Assembly: GCA_016124585.1 (NCBI GenBank)
Contig: WGNL01000035.1
Span: 1-64,000 of the forward strand
Direction: 5' to 3'
DNA length: 64,000 nt
From: Bacteroidota bacterium
Lineage (GTDB): Bacteria > Bacteroidota > Bacteroidia > Chitinophagales > Saprospiraceae
The position numbers were made by a program, and so were the translations under genes. The notes beneath the pieces were generated by a model. That model saw only the letters and a list, made by a program, of their open reading frames with translations. It did no database searches and was not told the DNA's origin. Shown piece by piece: positions 15,438-23,233 of the stretch. Position 1 is the stretch's first letter; each line of letters starts with the position of its first letter.

Positions 15438-15926
15438 ATGCAATTTTACCCCAACAATATGGTCGTCCGTCAAGCCCAATCACAGGCAATGCCAGTGGCC
15501 GGGGCAGAATTAACACCCAATATCTATATTACGATAGCAGTGGATGTTGCCTATGTGATAAGCCAACAAGGGCAATCTATTTCCAAAGGCATCTATTTGA
15601 TGGACAATATGATAGCTAATGGAAGTATGGGGGAAGGGACTATGGAAATCACTACAATTGGCAATGCTGGCCAAGTAGTTGGCTGGAATATTGTGCCCAT
15701 CAACCCCTACCTGAACAACCAAACTGTTGAAATCACATTCATTCAAATATGCCTTGGAACTGTTTTTGGCTCTCCGCCAGTCCAAGCTGATGGAAATGGC
15801 TTTTCATGGGTAGCACAATTGATATATTCGGGGAAGCAAGCCTATGCTATTCAAATAAAAGTCACAGAAGGGCTAACACCAGTAAGCTATTATGTCAATT
15901 GGGAAGCTATCATGGTTTCCATATAG
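15438..15926 (+). CDS. AidA/PixA-like protein 3
   Basis: The 162-residue AidA/PixA relative carries 'NIYITIAVDVAYVISQQG', 'GIYLMDNMIANGSMGEGTMEI', 'AGQVVGWNIVPINPY' (each quoted in part) and a C-terminal 'QAYAIQIKVTEGLTPVSYYVNW'. It has a ~28-residue N-terminal extension that starts QFYPNNMVVRQ and is loosely similar to the LPNxxxPVVR leader of the precursor peptides; this may be coincidence. It is the last recognisable gene of the locus; about 820 non-coding bases follow. Confidence 0.73.
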   Translation: MQFYPNNMVVRQAQSQAMPVAGAELTPNIYITIAVDVAYVISQQGQSISKGIYLMDNMIANGSMGEGTMEITTIGNAGQVVGWNIVPINPYLNNQTVEITFIQICLGTVFGSPPVQADGNGFSWVAQLIYSGKQAYAIQIKVTEGLTPVSYYVNWEAIMVSI

Positions 15927-16748
15927 CTTTAGAAGCTAGCGACGAATGGCTAGTTTATCTAAATAAATCAACGCATATCCCGCCATTTTGCGCTTCGCAA
16001 ATTACCATTGTCACATCCTGAGGGCAAGCCGACACCCTTTCAATTCCGAGAATCTTTTCAAAACCTATTTTTATCGCAGTTTTTTCTTTTTTTTCCATCA
16101 AAAATTGTACTATTGCATTTGAAGAAGGAATTTGCCAATCAATACTCAACCTCTTCAGAAAAAATTAAGTGGTTGATTTTGATAGGTTTCTTTTTTACCG
16201 CCTCCCACACGATGTTTTTTTTGGCAAGCGTATTCATTCCGATTACAACTGCTTTTTCATTTACAACCCAAATTACAAACACAATTGCCGAATGTATCCC
16301 TGCGAAGGTGGATACTTAACATCCAGTGAAAATAAGGAATAGAATAGGCAGAGCAGAAATTTAAAGTTTGCAATTTCGAACCAAATAACAATCGAATGAA
16401 AAGAAAATTTACATCACCATTATTAGGGAATTGCTTAAAACCCTTCCAACTTATTAGCTCTCATCCAACCCAGTTAGGTTTTTACCCCTTTGAATTGATT
16501 CCGCACTACAAACTGTCTTGGTGGTCATGACTCTTGGCTATGCTTTTGGGCTTTGCCAAGCTTTTGTAGAATTCCCATCGTAAGCCTGCCGATTTAAAAT
16601 TGAAGTTTCAAAATCAATACCCCGTCTAGCTTAGGCGCATAACTTATTGGTTGCCAGATGATTGTACACAGGAAAACAGGCGTCGGCAATTAAAGGAAAT
16701 GTAGGCTAATCCTGCACGGATTCATTAACCTTTATAATCATTTTGTCA
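15927..16748. other. Non-coding interval of about 820 bases
   Basis: Two short frames occur here (plus 16008-16319 from a TTG, minus 15955-16149), but neither has supporting signals, so I leave them out. No terminator with a T-tract follows the last AidA-like gene. The interval marks the right border of the AT-rich locus and should contain the promoter of the secreted metalloprotease. Confidence 0.45.
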
Positions 16749-19700
16749 ATGCAGAACAACGAAATTTACCCAACCAACTTGGCTGCGAAACCGATGCAGC
16801 AGTCATGGCTGGAACGGCATTCCCAGCAGTTGCCAAAGCATAAGCAGAGAACTAGAAGCCTATTTGCTAGGTGGGCGGAAGGTCTTTTTCAATCAAGCAC
16901 GCAGCTTCCGGCTGTCCTGGGCATGGCATTCCTCCTAAGCCTGTTTGCCAGTGCTCAGGTGCAAGCGCAAAAGGCAACGATTAGCTGCAAGCCCGTTGCT
17001 TTGGATAATAAAAACTTAGCGGAAAACTTCTCAGCTTACGAAGTGTACGAAGTTCCTGTGGACAAAATTTTGGAAGTGAAAACCAAGCAGCAACAATTTG
17101 ATTTTGTGCTAAAGCTTGGGGATAAGCACATTTGGAACCTCAACCTTTACGAAAGCGGCATCATGGGGCCAAACTACCAAGAGGTAATTGGTACAGAAAA
17201 TGGCCGGGTCGTGCTTCCAAAACGTGACAATATTTCCTTTTTCGGCTACTCCAACCCAGGTGGAAGGGAAGTAGCCCTTACAATTGACAAAGACTGGATA
17301 ATGGGCTTTGTCGAAATTCAGAATGGCCAACGGTACTATATTGAGCCACTGACCTACACCGTACCTGGTGCTGAGAAAAACCGCTACCTCGTATATCGGG
17401 CGGAGGACATCATCAACCCGCAGAACGTAAACTGTGGGTATATCGAAACGGAGCAGAGAGCGCCCTCGCTCAATGAATATAGCCATGACATGATGCATGA
17501 CGGCGATGGGGGTGAAAAAATGCTGGCTTGCCATGTCGTTGACTTTTCCGTAGCCTCGACCTTTGACATGATCAATGCGGCGCACAACTCTGCCGCTCTG
17601 GTAATGAACCACGTGGTTTCTATCACCACCATGATGGAAGTATTTTACAGCTACCATGCTATCACGTTTCAGATAAATGAGAACTATGTGGCATCGAGTG
17701 TCCCTAATGACCCTCTGCTACCAGTTGTTGCTACGGCAAATGTTGACACACTGCTACCAAACTTTATGGCTTGGGCACAAGGTGGAGGTTTTGGAAATCA
17801 TGACCTTGGCCAGATGTGGACGGCAAGGAATATCTATGGGTGCGGTGGCACCAATAACTTCGGCCTTGTTGGTTGTGCTTACATTGCAGGAACCTGTGGT
17901 AATTTCAGGTACAACGTCTGTGAAGACTTTGCGCCAGCAAACCTTGGCTATACCTCTATTTTGAGTGCCCACGAAATCGGGCACAATTTCAGTGCGCTAC
18001 ACTCCGATAGCGACCCTGCACCGAACAATATCATGGATGGCACACTTGACCCAAATGCAACAGGATTTGGGACAATGAGCCGTGCCAAAATAGACGCTCA
18101 TACCGATGGTGCAAGCGGGTCTTGTTTGTCAGCTTGTCCTTCCGGTATCGCCAACGACAACTGCGCTGATGCCATTACCGCTGTCTGCGGCAATTTCTTC
18201 AGTGGGACTACCGTAAATGCCAACATTGACGGGCCAGGGACTAGTTGCACGGGTGGAAGCGTAGGGCCTGACGTTTGGTACACTATAGTAGGCACAGGTG
18301 GTCTTATCCGAGCGTCCTTGTGCTTTGGCACAAACTATGATTCCAAATTGGATATTTACACCGGCAGTTGCGGTTCGTTCACCAGCGTTGCCTGTGATGA
18401 TGATTTTTGTTCATTTGTTGGCCCTTCACAGGTTACTTGGGCCTCTACACTGGGCACCACTTACTATGTCCGGGTACATGGCTTTAGTGGGTCTTCCGGC
18501 GATTATGGAATTTCTTTCTCCTGCTCGGCTATTTTGACCTGCCCGACCAATACGACTACTGCTGCCTGCCAGACGCAGGCACAAGTTAATGCAGCCTTCA
18601 CCGCATGGCTTGCTACTGCGAGCGTCAACGAGAGCTGTGGTGAAACGATTTCCAACAACAACACTGGTGCACCTTCCAATTGTGGTGGTTCCACGACAGT
18701 TACATTCACCTATGCAAGTGATTGCTCCCCAGTGGAAACTTCGTGCTCGGCGACCTTCACAGTGGCAGCACCACCGCCGGTGGTCTTGACCTGCCCAGTA
18801 AATATGACAGTAGCTTCCTGCCAGACGCAAACAACGGTGGACGGCCAGTTTGACGCATGGTTGGCTTCTGCCTCGGCCAGTGGCGGCTGCAATGGTGTTT
18901 TGACCAACAACAACACAGGTGCACCTTCCATCTGTGGTGGTGCAACTACCGTGACATTCACCTACACCAGCACTTGTGCACCGTTTACAACGACTTGCAA
19001 TGCCACCTTCACTGTGAATGCACCGCCGACAGTTGTTTTGACTTGTCCAGTGAACACAACGGTGGCTTCCTGCCAGACGCAGACAGCGGTGGACGGCCAG
19101 TTTGACGCATGGCTGGCTTCTGCCTCGGCCAGTGGCGGCTGCAATGGTGTTTTGACGAACAACAACACAGGTGCACCTTCCAGTTGCGGTGGCTCGACAA
19201 CCGTAACCTTTACCTACACCAGCACTTGTGCACCGTTTACAACGACTTGCAATGCCACCTTCACTGTGAATGCACCGCCGCCAGTGGTTTTGACTTGTCC
19301 AGTAAATACAACGGTTAGCCCATGTTTGACGCAGGCACAAGTGAACTCCGCTTATGCCTCCTGGCTCGCCAGCGCATCGGGGTCTGGTGGCTGCAATGGT
19401 GTTTTGACAAACAACAACCCAGGGCCGCCCACCATTTGTAACCCCAATGCTGTGACTCAAACGGTGACGTTCACTTACACCAGCACTTGCGCACCGTTTA
19501 CAACGACCTGTACTGCCACTTTCACGTTGCCAGCATATCCGGATTTCACGGTTCCGGCAAATGGAGCTGCCACAGTGCCTTGTCCAGCAAATGCTACTAC
19601 GCCAACACCGCCAGTGGTGTTGGACGCCTGTGGTAAGACAACGACCCGTACGGGGCCTGTCATTACCAACAACCCGAACCCGCTCGTCTGTGAGGGTACC

Positions 19701-21776
19701 CGGACATATACTTATACCTATACCGATTGCGCCGGGCATTCGCACCAGTGGAGCTTTGTTTATACAGTGATAAGGTTGGATTTCGGCGTTCCGCCAAATG
19801 GTGGCAGCACCGTGGACTGTCCAGATGATACGGATGCACAGCCAACACCGCCAGTTGTTTTCAGCAATTGCGGGGAACTGCTGACACCTGTCTTGACCAA
19901 TGTGACACCTAAGCCCGGTTGCGAAGGCAACCGCAACTACGTCTGGACCTATACGGACTGCGCAGGTCACTCCCACGATTGGACTTATATCTACACCGTG
20001 GAATATGAGGATTTCGTAGTGCCGCCGAGCGAGGTAAACGATGTGGAATGTCCATTGAATGCCATCCAACCGACACCACCAGTCGTGTATGACAATTGCG
20101 GGAAACTGCTGACGCCATCAGGCCCAGTCATTTCCACCACCAACAATGCCTACGGATGTGAAGGCAGCCGCAAATACGAATGGACTTACAAGGATTGCGA
20201 AGGCAATACCAACCTCTGGAGCAAGACCTTTAATTTCCTCTACACTGCCGACTTCTTTGTTTATCCGGACGGTGAGGACTTCGTAGCTTGTGTCAGCTAT
20301 GCCCAGCCGCCAATACCTCCAGCCATCTACGACATCTGTGGCCAGCCCATCAAAGTAACTGGCCCTACCACCACGGAAAGCCTATCGGCTTTGGGTTGCA
20401 CTGGCTGGCGGAAGTTCGTGTACGTGTACAGCGATTGTGGTGGCCACAGCCATCCTTGGACATATACCTACTATATCAACGACAACCAAGCGCCATTGGG
20501 AACTTGCCCAAGCAGCAACAGCAGCAGCGGCCCAATAGCAGTCAGCGTGACAGATCTCTCCTGCATCAGCGAAGTGCCTTGCCCCGATGATTACGATTTC
20601 AGCACCAAAGTGGAAGAAATGCTGGAAGCAGGCAACTACTTCGACGTTTGCAGCGGCAACGACCTCGTGGTGACAATGGACAGCTACACCGACCTTTGGG
20701 ACTGCTCCGACCCTGATGGCGATGGGGTTTACACCTTTGGCCGTACTTTCTATTTCAGCATAGCCGACCCTTGCGGCAACGTATATCCCGACCTCTGTGC
20801 CGTGACCTTCTCCGGCGAATGCCTACCTATTCAGACATTTGCCCAAAAAGATTGGGGTAATGAGGGAGACATGCCAGGTGCTCCATTGGGTCTCACAGAC
20901 CTAGCGGTTATCCAGTCTTTGTTGACAGACCCAATCAAAATTGGCGGCACCAACCGTTCCATGTCTCTTGATGACGCACAGTGCATCATGGACATGCTCC
21001 CGGCCACTGGCGGACCAAACCGTTTGCGCAACTGCCACCAAGTCAACTGCACGGGCTGTAACCCAATGGTCAACGGCGGCTTGCAGAACAGCCTTGCCGG
21101 AGGCTTGATTTCCCTCCACCTCAACCTGCGGTACAGCGAGGTTTATGAAGGTGTGAGCATGAGCGACCTACTCGACCAAAGCCTCGACTGTATTGATGTA
21201 CACCCTTGCATCAGCAGTTGCGAAGGTGGTAATTGCGAGCTTCGCATATTTGACGGTGCAGGCAATCCACTCGTTTATCCGTACACCATTGGCGGCCTGA
21301 TAAGCCTTACCAACCTTTACCTGGATGGAAATCTCGGCCTCAGCCCTGGCTTTATGACCTTGTACGGCACAGCGCTGAACCAAGCCGTGAACGCTACCAA
21401 TGACTATTGGAGCGGCAACAGCAGTTTGGCTGCAAATGCTTGCGCTGATGGCCTACAGTCGGGCGGTGATGGCGGCGAAAAACGGATCGTGCCGATTGGC
21501 AAGTTCACGAACAAGGATGGCATGAGCTATCTACTGGCTCCGAACCCAGCCAGCGATGAAGTGACCTTCACTTTCCGCCAGCAGGAAGCGCCAGAAGCCG
21601 TTTCGATTGAAATCTACAATGGAATTGGCCAGCAGATGCTCCGCAAGGAATATGGTGCAGTTGCCAATATCAGCGAGCGGATATCCCTCGGCCATTTTGG
21701 TACCGGTATCTATTTCGTAAGGATAAAAGCAGGTGATGCATATTACCAGCAAAAACTCATTATTTCGAAAGATTAA
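16749..21776 (+). CDS. Secreted metzincin metalloprotease with tandem repeats and T9SS type A domain
   Basis: The 1675-residue exported protease starts at ATG 16749 (an upstream in-frame TTG is less likely). A ~55-residue charged N-region precedes the signal hydrophobic core (AVLGMAFLLSLFASAQ). The zinc site HEIGHNFSALH and Met-turn NIMDG (residues ~409-436) are those of reprolysin/adamalysin-type metzincins. A PPC-like domain follows (NDNCADAI...YYVRVHGFSG). Four ~84-residue Cys-rich repeats (LTCPxNTTVxxCQTQ..., DNA period 252 bp, from 18534) and four ~85-residue repeats (DFxVPxNG...TPPVV..CG...CEG.R.Y.WTYxDCxGHSH.W) come next. A T9SS type A sorting domain closes it (YLLAPNPASDEVTF... GIYFVRIKAG...QKLIIS). 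It should be secreted through the T9SS and degrade extracellular protein. Confidence 0.9.
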   Translation: MQNNEIYPTNLAAKPMQQSWLERHSQQLPKHKQRTRSLFARWAEGLFQSSTQLPAVLGMAFLLSLFASAQVQAQKATISCKPVALDNKNLAENFSAYEVYEVPVDKILEVKTKQQQFDFVLKLGDKHIWNLNLYESGIMGPNYQEVIGTENGRVVLPKRDNISFFGYSNPGGREVALTIDKDWIMGFVEIQNGQRYYIEPLTYTVPGAEKNRYLVYRAEDIINPQNVNCGYIETEQRAPSLNEYSHDMMHDGDGGEKMLACHVVDFSVASTFDMINAAHNSAALVMNHVVSITTMMEVFYSYHAITFQINENYVASSVPNDPLLPVVATANVDTLLPNFMAWAQGGGFGNHDLGQMWTARNIYGCGGTNNFGLVGCAYIAGTCGNFRYNVCEDFAPANLGYTSILSAHEIGHNFSALHSDSDPAPNNIMDGTLDPNATGFGTMSRAKIDAHTDGASGSCLSACPSGIANDNCADAITAVCGNFFSGTTVNANIDGPGTSCTGGSVGPDVWYTIVGTGGLIRASLCFGTNYDSKLDIYTGSCGSFTSVACDDDFCSFVGPSQVTWASTLGTTYYVRVHGFSGSSGDYGISFSCSAILTCPTNTTTAACQTQAQVNAAFTAWLATASVNESCGETISNNNTGAPSNCGGSTTVTFTYASDCSPVETSCSATFTVAAPPPVVLTCPVNMTVASCQTQTTVDGQFDAWLASASASGGCNGVLTNNNTGAPSICGGATTVTFTYTSTCAPFTTTCNATFTVNAPPTVVLTCPVNTTVASCQTQTAVDGQFDAWLASASASGGCNGVLTNNNTGAPSSCGGSTTVTFTYTSTCAPFTTTCNATFTVNAPPPVVLTCPVNTTVSPCLTQAQVNSAYASWLASASGSGGCNGVLTNNNPGPPTICNPNAVTQTVTFTYTSTCAPFTTTCTATFTLPAYPDFTVPANGAATVPCPANATTPTPPVVLDACGKTTTRTGPVITNNPNPLVCEGTRTYTYTYTDCAGHSHQWSFVYTVIRLDFGVPPNGGSTVDCPDDTDAQPTPPVVFSNCGELLTPVLTNVTPKPGCEGNRNYVWTYTDCAGHSHDWTYIYTVEYEDFVVPPSEVNDVECPLNAIQPTPPVVYDNCGKLLTPSGPVISTTNNAYGCEGSRKYEWTYKDCEGNTNLWSKTFNFLYTADFFVYPDGEDFVACVSYAQPPIPPAIYDICGQPIKVTGPTTTESLSALGCTGWRKFVYVYSDCGGHSHPWTYTYYINDNQAPLGTCPSSNSSSGPIAVSVTDLSCISEVPCPDDYDFSTKVEEMLEAGNYFDVCSGNDLVVTMDSYTDLWDCSDPDGDGVYTFGRTFYFSIADPCGNVYPDLCAVTFSGECLPIQTFAQKDWGNEGDMPGAPLGLTDLAVIQSLLTDPIKIGGTNRSMSLDDAQCIMDMLPATGGPNRLRNCHQVNCTGCNPMVNGGLQNSLAGGLISLHLNLRYSEVYEGVSMSDLLDQSLDCIDVHPCISSCEGGNCELRIFDGAGNPLVYPYTIGGLISLTNLYLDGNLGLSPGFMTLYGTALNQAVNATNDYWSGNSSLAANACADGLQSGGDGGEKRIVPIGKFTNKDGMSYLLAPNPASDEVTFTFRQQEAPEAVSIEIYNGIGQQMLRKEYGAVANISERISLGHFGTGIYFVRIKAGDAYYQQKLIISKD

Positions 21777-21811
21777 CGGGAAATCTAGTCGTTTATCATT
21801 TGATTAAAAGC

Positions 21812-21853
21812 AGCGCCAGTCGCCATATATGGGCGGCTGGCGCTTTTTATTTT
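21812..21853 (+). terminator. Rho-independent terminator of the metalloprotease gene
   Basis: AGCGCCAGTCGCC pairs with GGGCGGCTGGCGCT as a 13-bp stem (one G-U) around ATATAT, followed by TTTTTATTTT. It lies 36 bases past the stop codon. Confidence 0.88.
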
Positions 21854-22054
21854 ATAAAATAACGGAGTCATTTCTACAAAGAGAAAAGCCCTAAGGACTT
21901 AATCACCAAACACTTATTGCCGTACCTCACTTTATAATATAGAAATGAAGTTGCAAAGGCACCATACATCCATATAAAGGCGCTTTTAAATCAATAAACA
22001 ATCAAGCCATAAGCCGCCCTTTGTCCATTATAGGATTTACATAAAAAATAAAAA

Positions 22055-22083
22055 GCCGTATTGTTTATTGATTACAATACGGC
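22055..22083 (-). terminator. Terminator of the minus-strand FN3-like gene
   Basis: GCCGTATTGT (22055-22064) pairs perfectly with ACAATACGGC (22074-22083). On the minus strand the stem is followed by TTTTTATTTTTTA, giving a classic terminator about 45 bases past the stop of the gene ending at 22130. Confidence 0.85.
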
Positions 22084-22129
22084 CAAACAATTTAATTAAA
22101 AGTATGATAAGACAAGATTCTGAGATAAG

Positions 22130-22825
22130 CTATGCGGTTTTTGTCAGCGTGACTATACTGGAAAAATCGGTCACAGGCACGTTGTCATCACCAATAAGGC
22201 GCACCTGATAATCATATTGCACAGCAGCAAGGCCATCCGGCAGACTGGAATCATCGGTATAGGTATTGCCAGCACTGCGGTCAAAATAGGCGAAGCTGGG
22301 TGTACCCGTCACACGGCGCCATATTTCAAACCCCTTTTGGCCATATAGCGTAGCTGTAAGCACAGGCTGACCGTTCACCACCGAGCCTTTCAGTATTGCC
22401 TGGGCCTCAGGCGTCGTTCTCGGTTTTGGCAATACGCCCATCTCCTTTTTCTTCATTTCCGACAAGGCCGGGCATGCACGGGTACGTACCACGAGATTTT
22501 GAATAAAGGCCTTGACATTGGCGGGAGCGGGGTCAGGTGCCACCACTACGGCAGGTTGCTGTTCCCAATCCACTGTGGCCAATACAGGATTGGTCTCATC
22601 GCCGTTCAGGATGACCTGACGGGTGCGGATAAAATCGAAGCGGGCAGTCTCATAAGCCCCAGCACGTTCATCGGAAAACACAAGGGCATTGGTAATAAGC
22701 GTGAGCTTGTCGGTCTCTTGGCTGCTAAACCCGATAGTGGCAGCAAGTTCAATCGCTTTTGGCGTGTAGTTTTGGAGCCATTTGGAATAATGGCTGTCAG
22801 ACGGAGGATAATTGTACTCTTCCAT
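22130..22825 (-). CDS. Fibronectin type III-like small protein of unknown function
   Basis: The 231-residue product has no signal peptide. It starts MEEYNYPPSDSHYSKWLQNY and has a helical N-terminal half rich in Ala (residues ~10-120). A Pro-rich joint (LPKPRTTPEAQ) leads to a C-terminal fibronectin III-like beta domain (FEIWRRVTG, 'YDYQVRLIGDDNVP', FSSIVTLTKTA). Similar proteins of the type 'YxPxxDxxxxxWxxN...FIxxLVxRxxAxPxxxxxxKxxMGV' are found in several phyla without known function. An ATG at 22858 is also in frame, but the predicted transcription start near 22854 lies inside that extension, so 22825 is chosen. The gene has its own repeat-array promoter and a strong terminator. Confidence 0.75.
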   Translation of the reverse strand: MEEYNYPPSDSHYSKWLQNYTPKAIELAATIGFSSQETDKLTLITNALVFSDERAGAYETARFDFIRTRQVILNGDETNPVLATVDWEQQPAVVVAPDPAPANVKAFIQNLVVRTRACPALSEMKKKEMGVLPKPRTTPEAQAILKGSVVNGQPVLTATLYGQKGFEIWRRVTGTPSFAYFDRSAGNTYTDDSSLPDGLAAVQYDYQVRLIGDDNVPVTDFSSIVTLTKTA

Positions 22826-22860
22826 GCGTGAATAGGTTTGGTGATGAATGAATTTCACCG

Positions 22861-22892
22861 TAAATGTAGGAGGTGTACTATCTCAAATCCAG
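22861..22892 (-). promoter_or_regulatory. Promoter of the FN3-like gene
   Basis: On the minus strand CTG (22892-22890), 21 bases, then TACATTTA (22868-22861), near the Bacteroidota TTG-N21-TAnnTTTG pattern with one mismatch in each element. It directly follows three 21-bp direct repeats, the same layout as the PatA-like protease promoter. Confidence 0.45.
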
Positions 22893-22894
22893 TA

Positions 22895-22952
22895 TGAATG
22901 TAGGAAGCAAGGAGATGACTGAACGAAGCAAGCGTTTGACTGAACGAAGCAA
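22895..22952 (-). promoter_or_regulatory. Second array of three 21-bp direct repeats
   Basis: Read on the minus strand, TTGCTTCGTTCAGTCA occurs at 22952-22937 and 22931-22916, and a degenerate copy TTGCTTCCTACATTCA at 22910-22895, each 21 bp from the next. The block ends two bases before the predicted -33 element. This fits an activator binding on one face of the helix. Confidence 0.6.
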
Positions 22953-23233
22953 AAAAAAAAGCCTCACAAACTGTTTTCAAAACAACTTGAATTAGGCCAT
23001 TCTGTCAAAGAAAAATCGGGTTTTGCAGCGGATGAGGTGGCATTTGTCAGCGACAAACCGGGCTTTGTATTTGGAGAAATTGGATGCTGCGGGTGCTGGA
23101 GATTAGTCCTTCTAAGAGTTTGAAGCTTGGAGGGACTGTTGTAGAAATTCACTGTTAACCTTATTGTCTTAGAGTTTTTTTTCTAAAATATATTAATCCT
23201 TACGTTACTTTTACGCAAAAACCAGAAATCCTT

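Noticed and set aside
15955-16149. Minus-strand 64-codon frame with three Cys next to the last AidA-like gene
   Set aside because: No leader motif, promoter or codon bias could be seen, and it lacks the PS motif; too weak to call a gene.
16008-16319. Plus-strand 103-codon frame from a TTG
   Set aside because: Non-ATG start, Phe-rich low-complexity translation, opposite to another weak frame; probably chance in AT-rich DNA.
5500-16748. YcaO cyclodehydratase, radical SAM, lanthionine synthetase, prenyltransferase or ABC exporter in the peptide locus
   Set aside because: Looked for in all supported genes; none shows the corresponding motifs. They may be encoded elsewhere.
18534-19541. 252-bp tandem repeats considered as CRISPR or other non-coding array
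   Set aside because: They are in-frame coding repeats of a secreted protein, with no spacer-repeat alternation and no cas genes.
18426-20069. Long minus-strand open frame (547 codons) opposite the metalloprotease repeats
   Set aside because: A mirror effect of the biased codon use in the tandem repeats; Cys/Arg/His-rich nonsense translation and no start signals.
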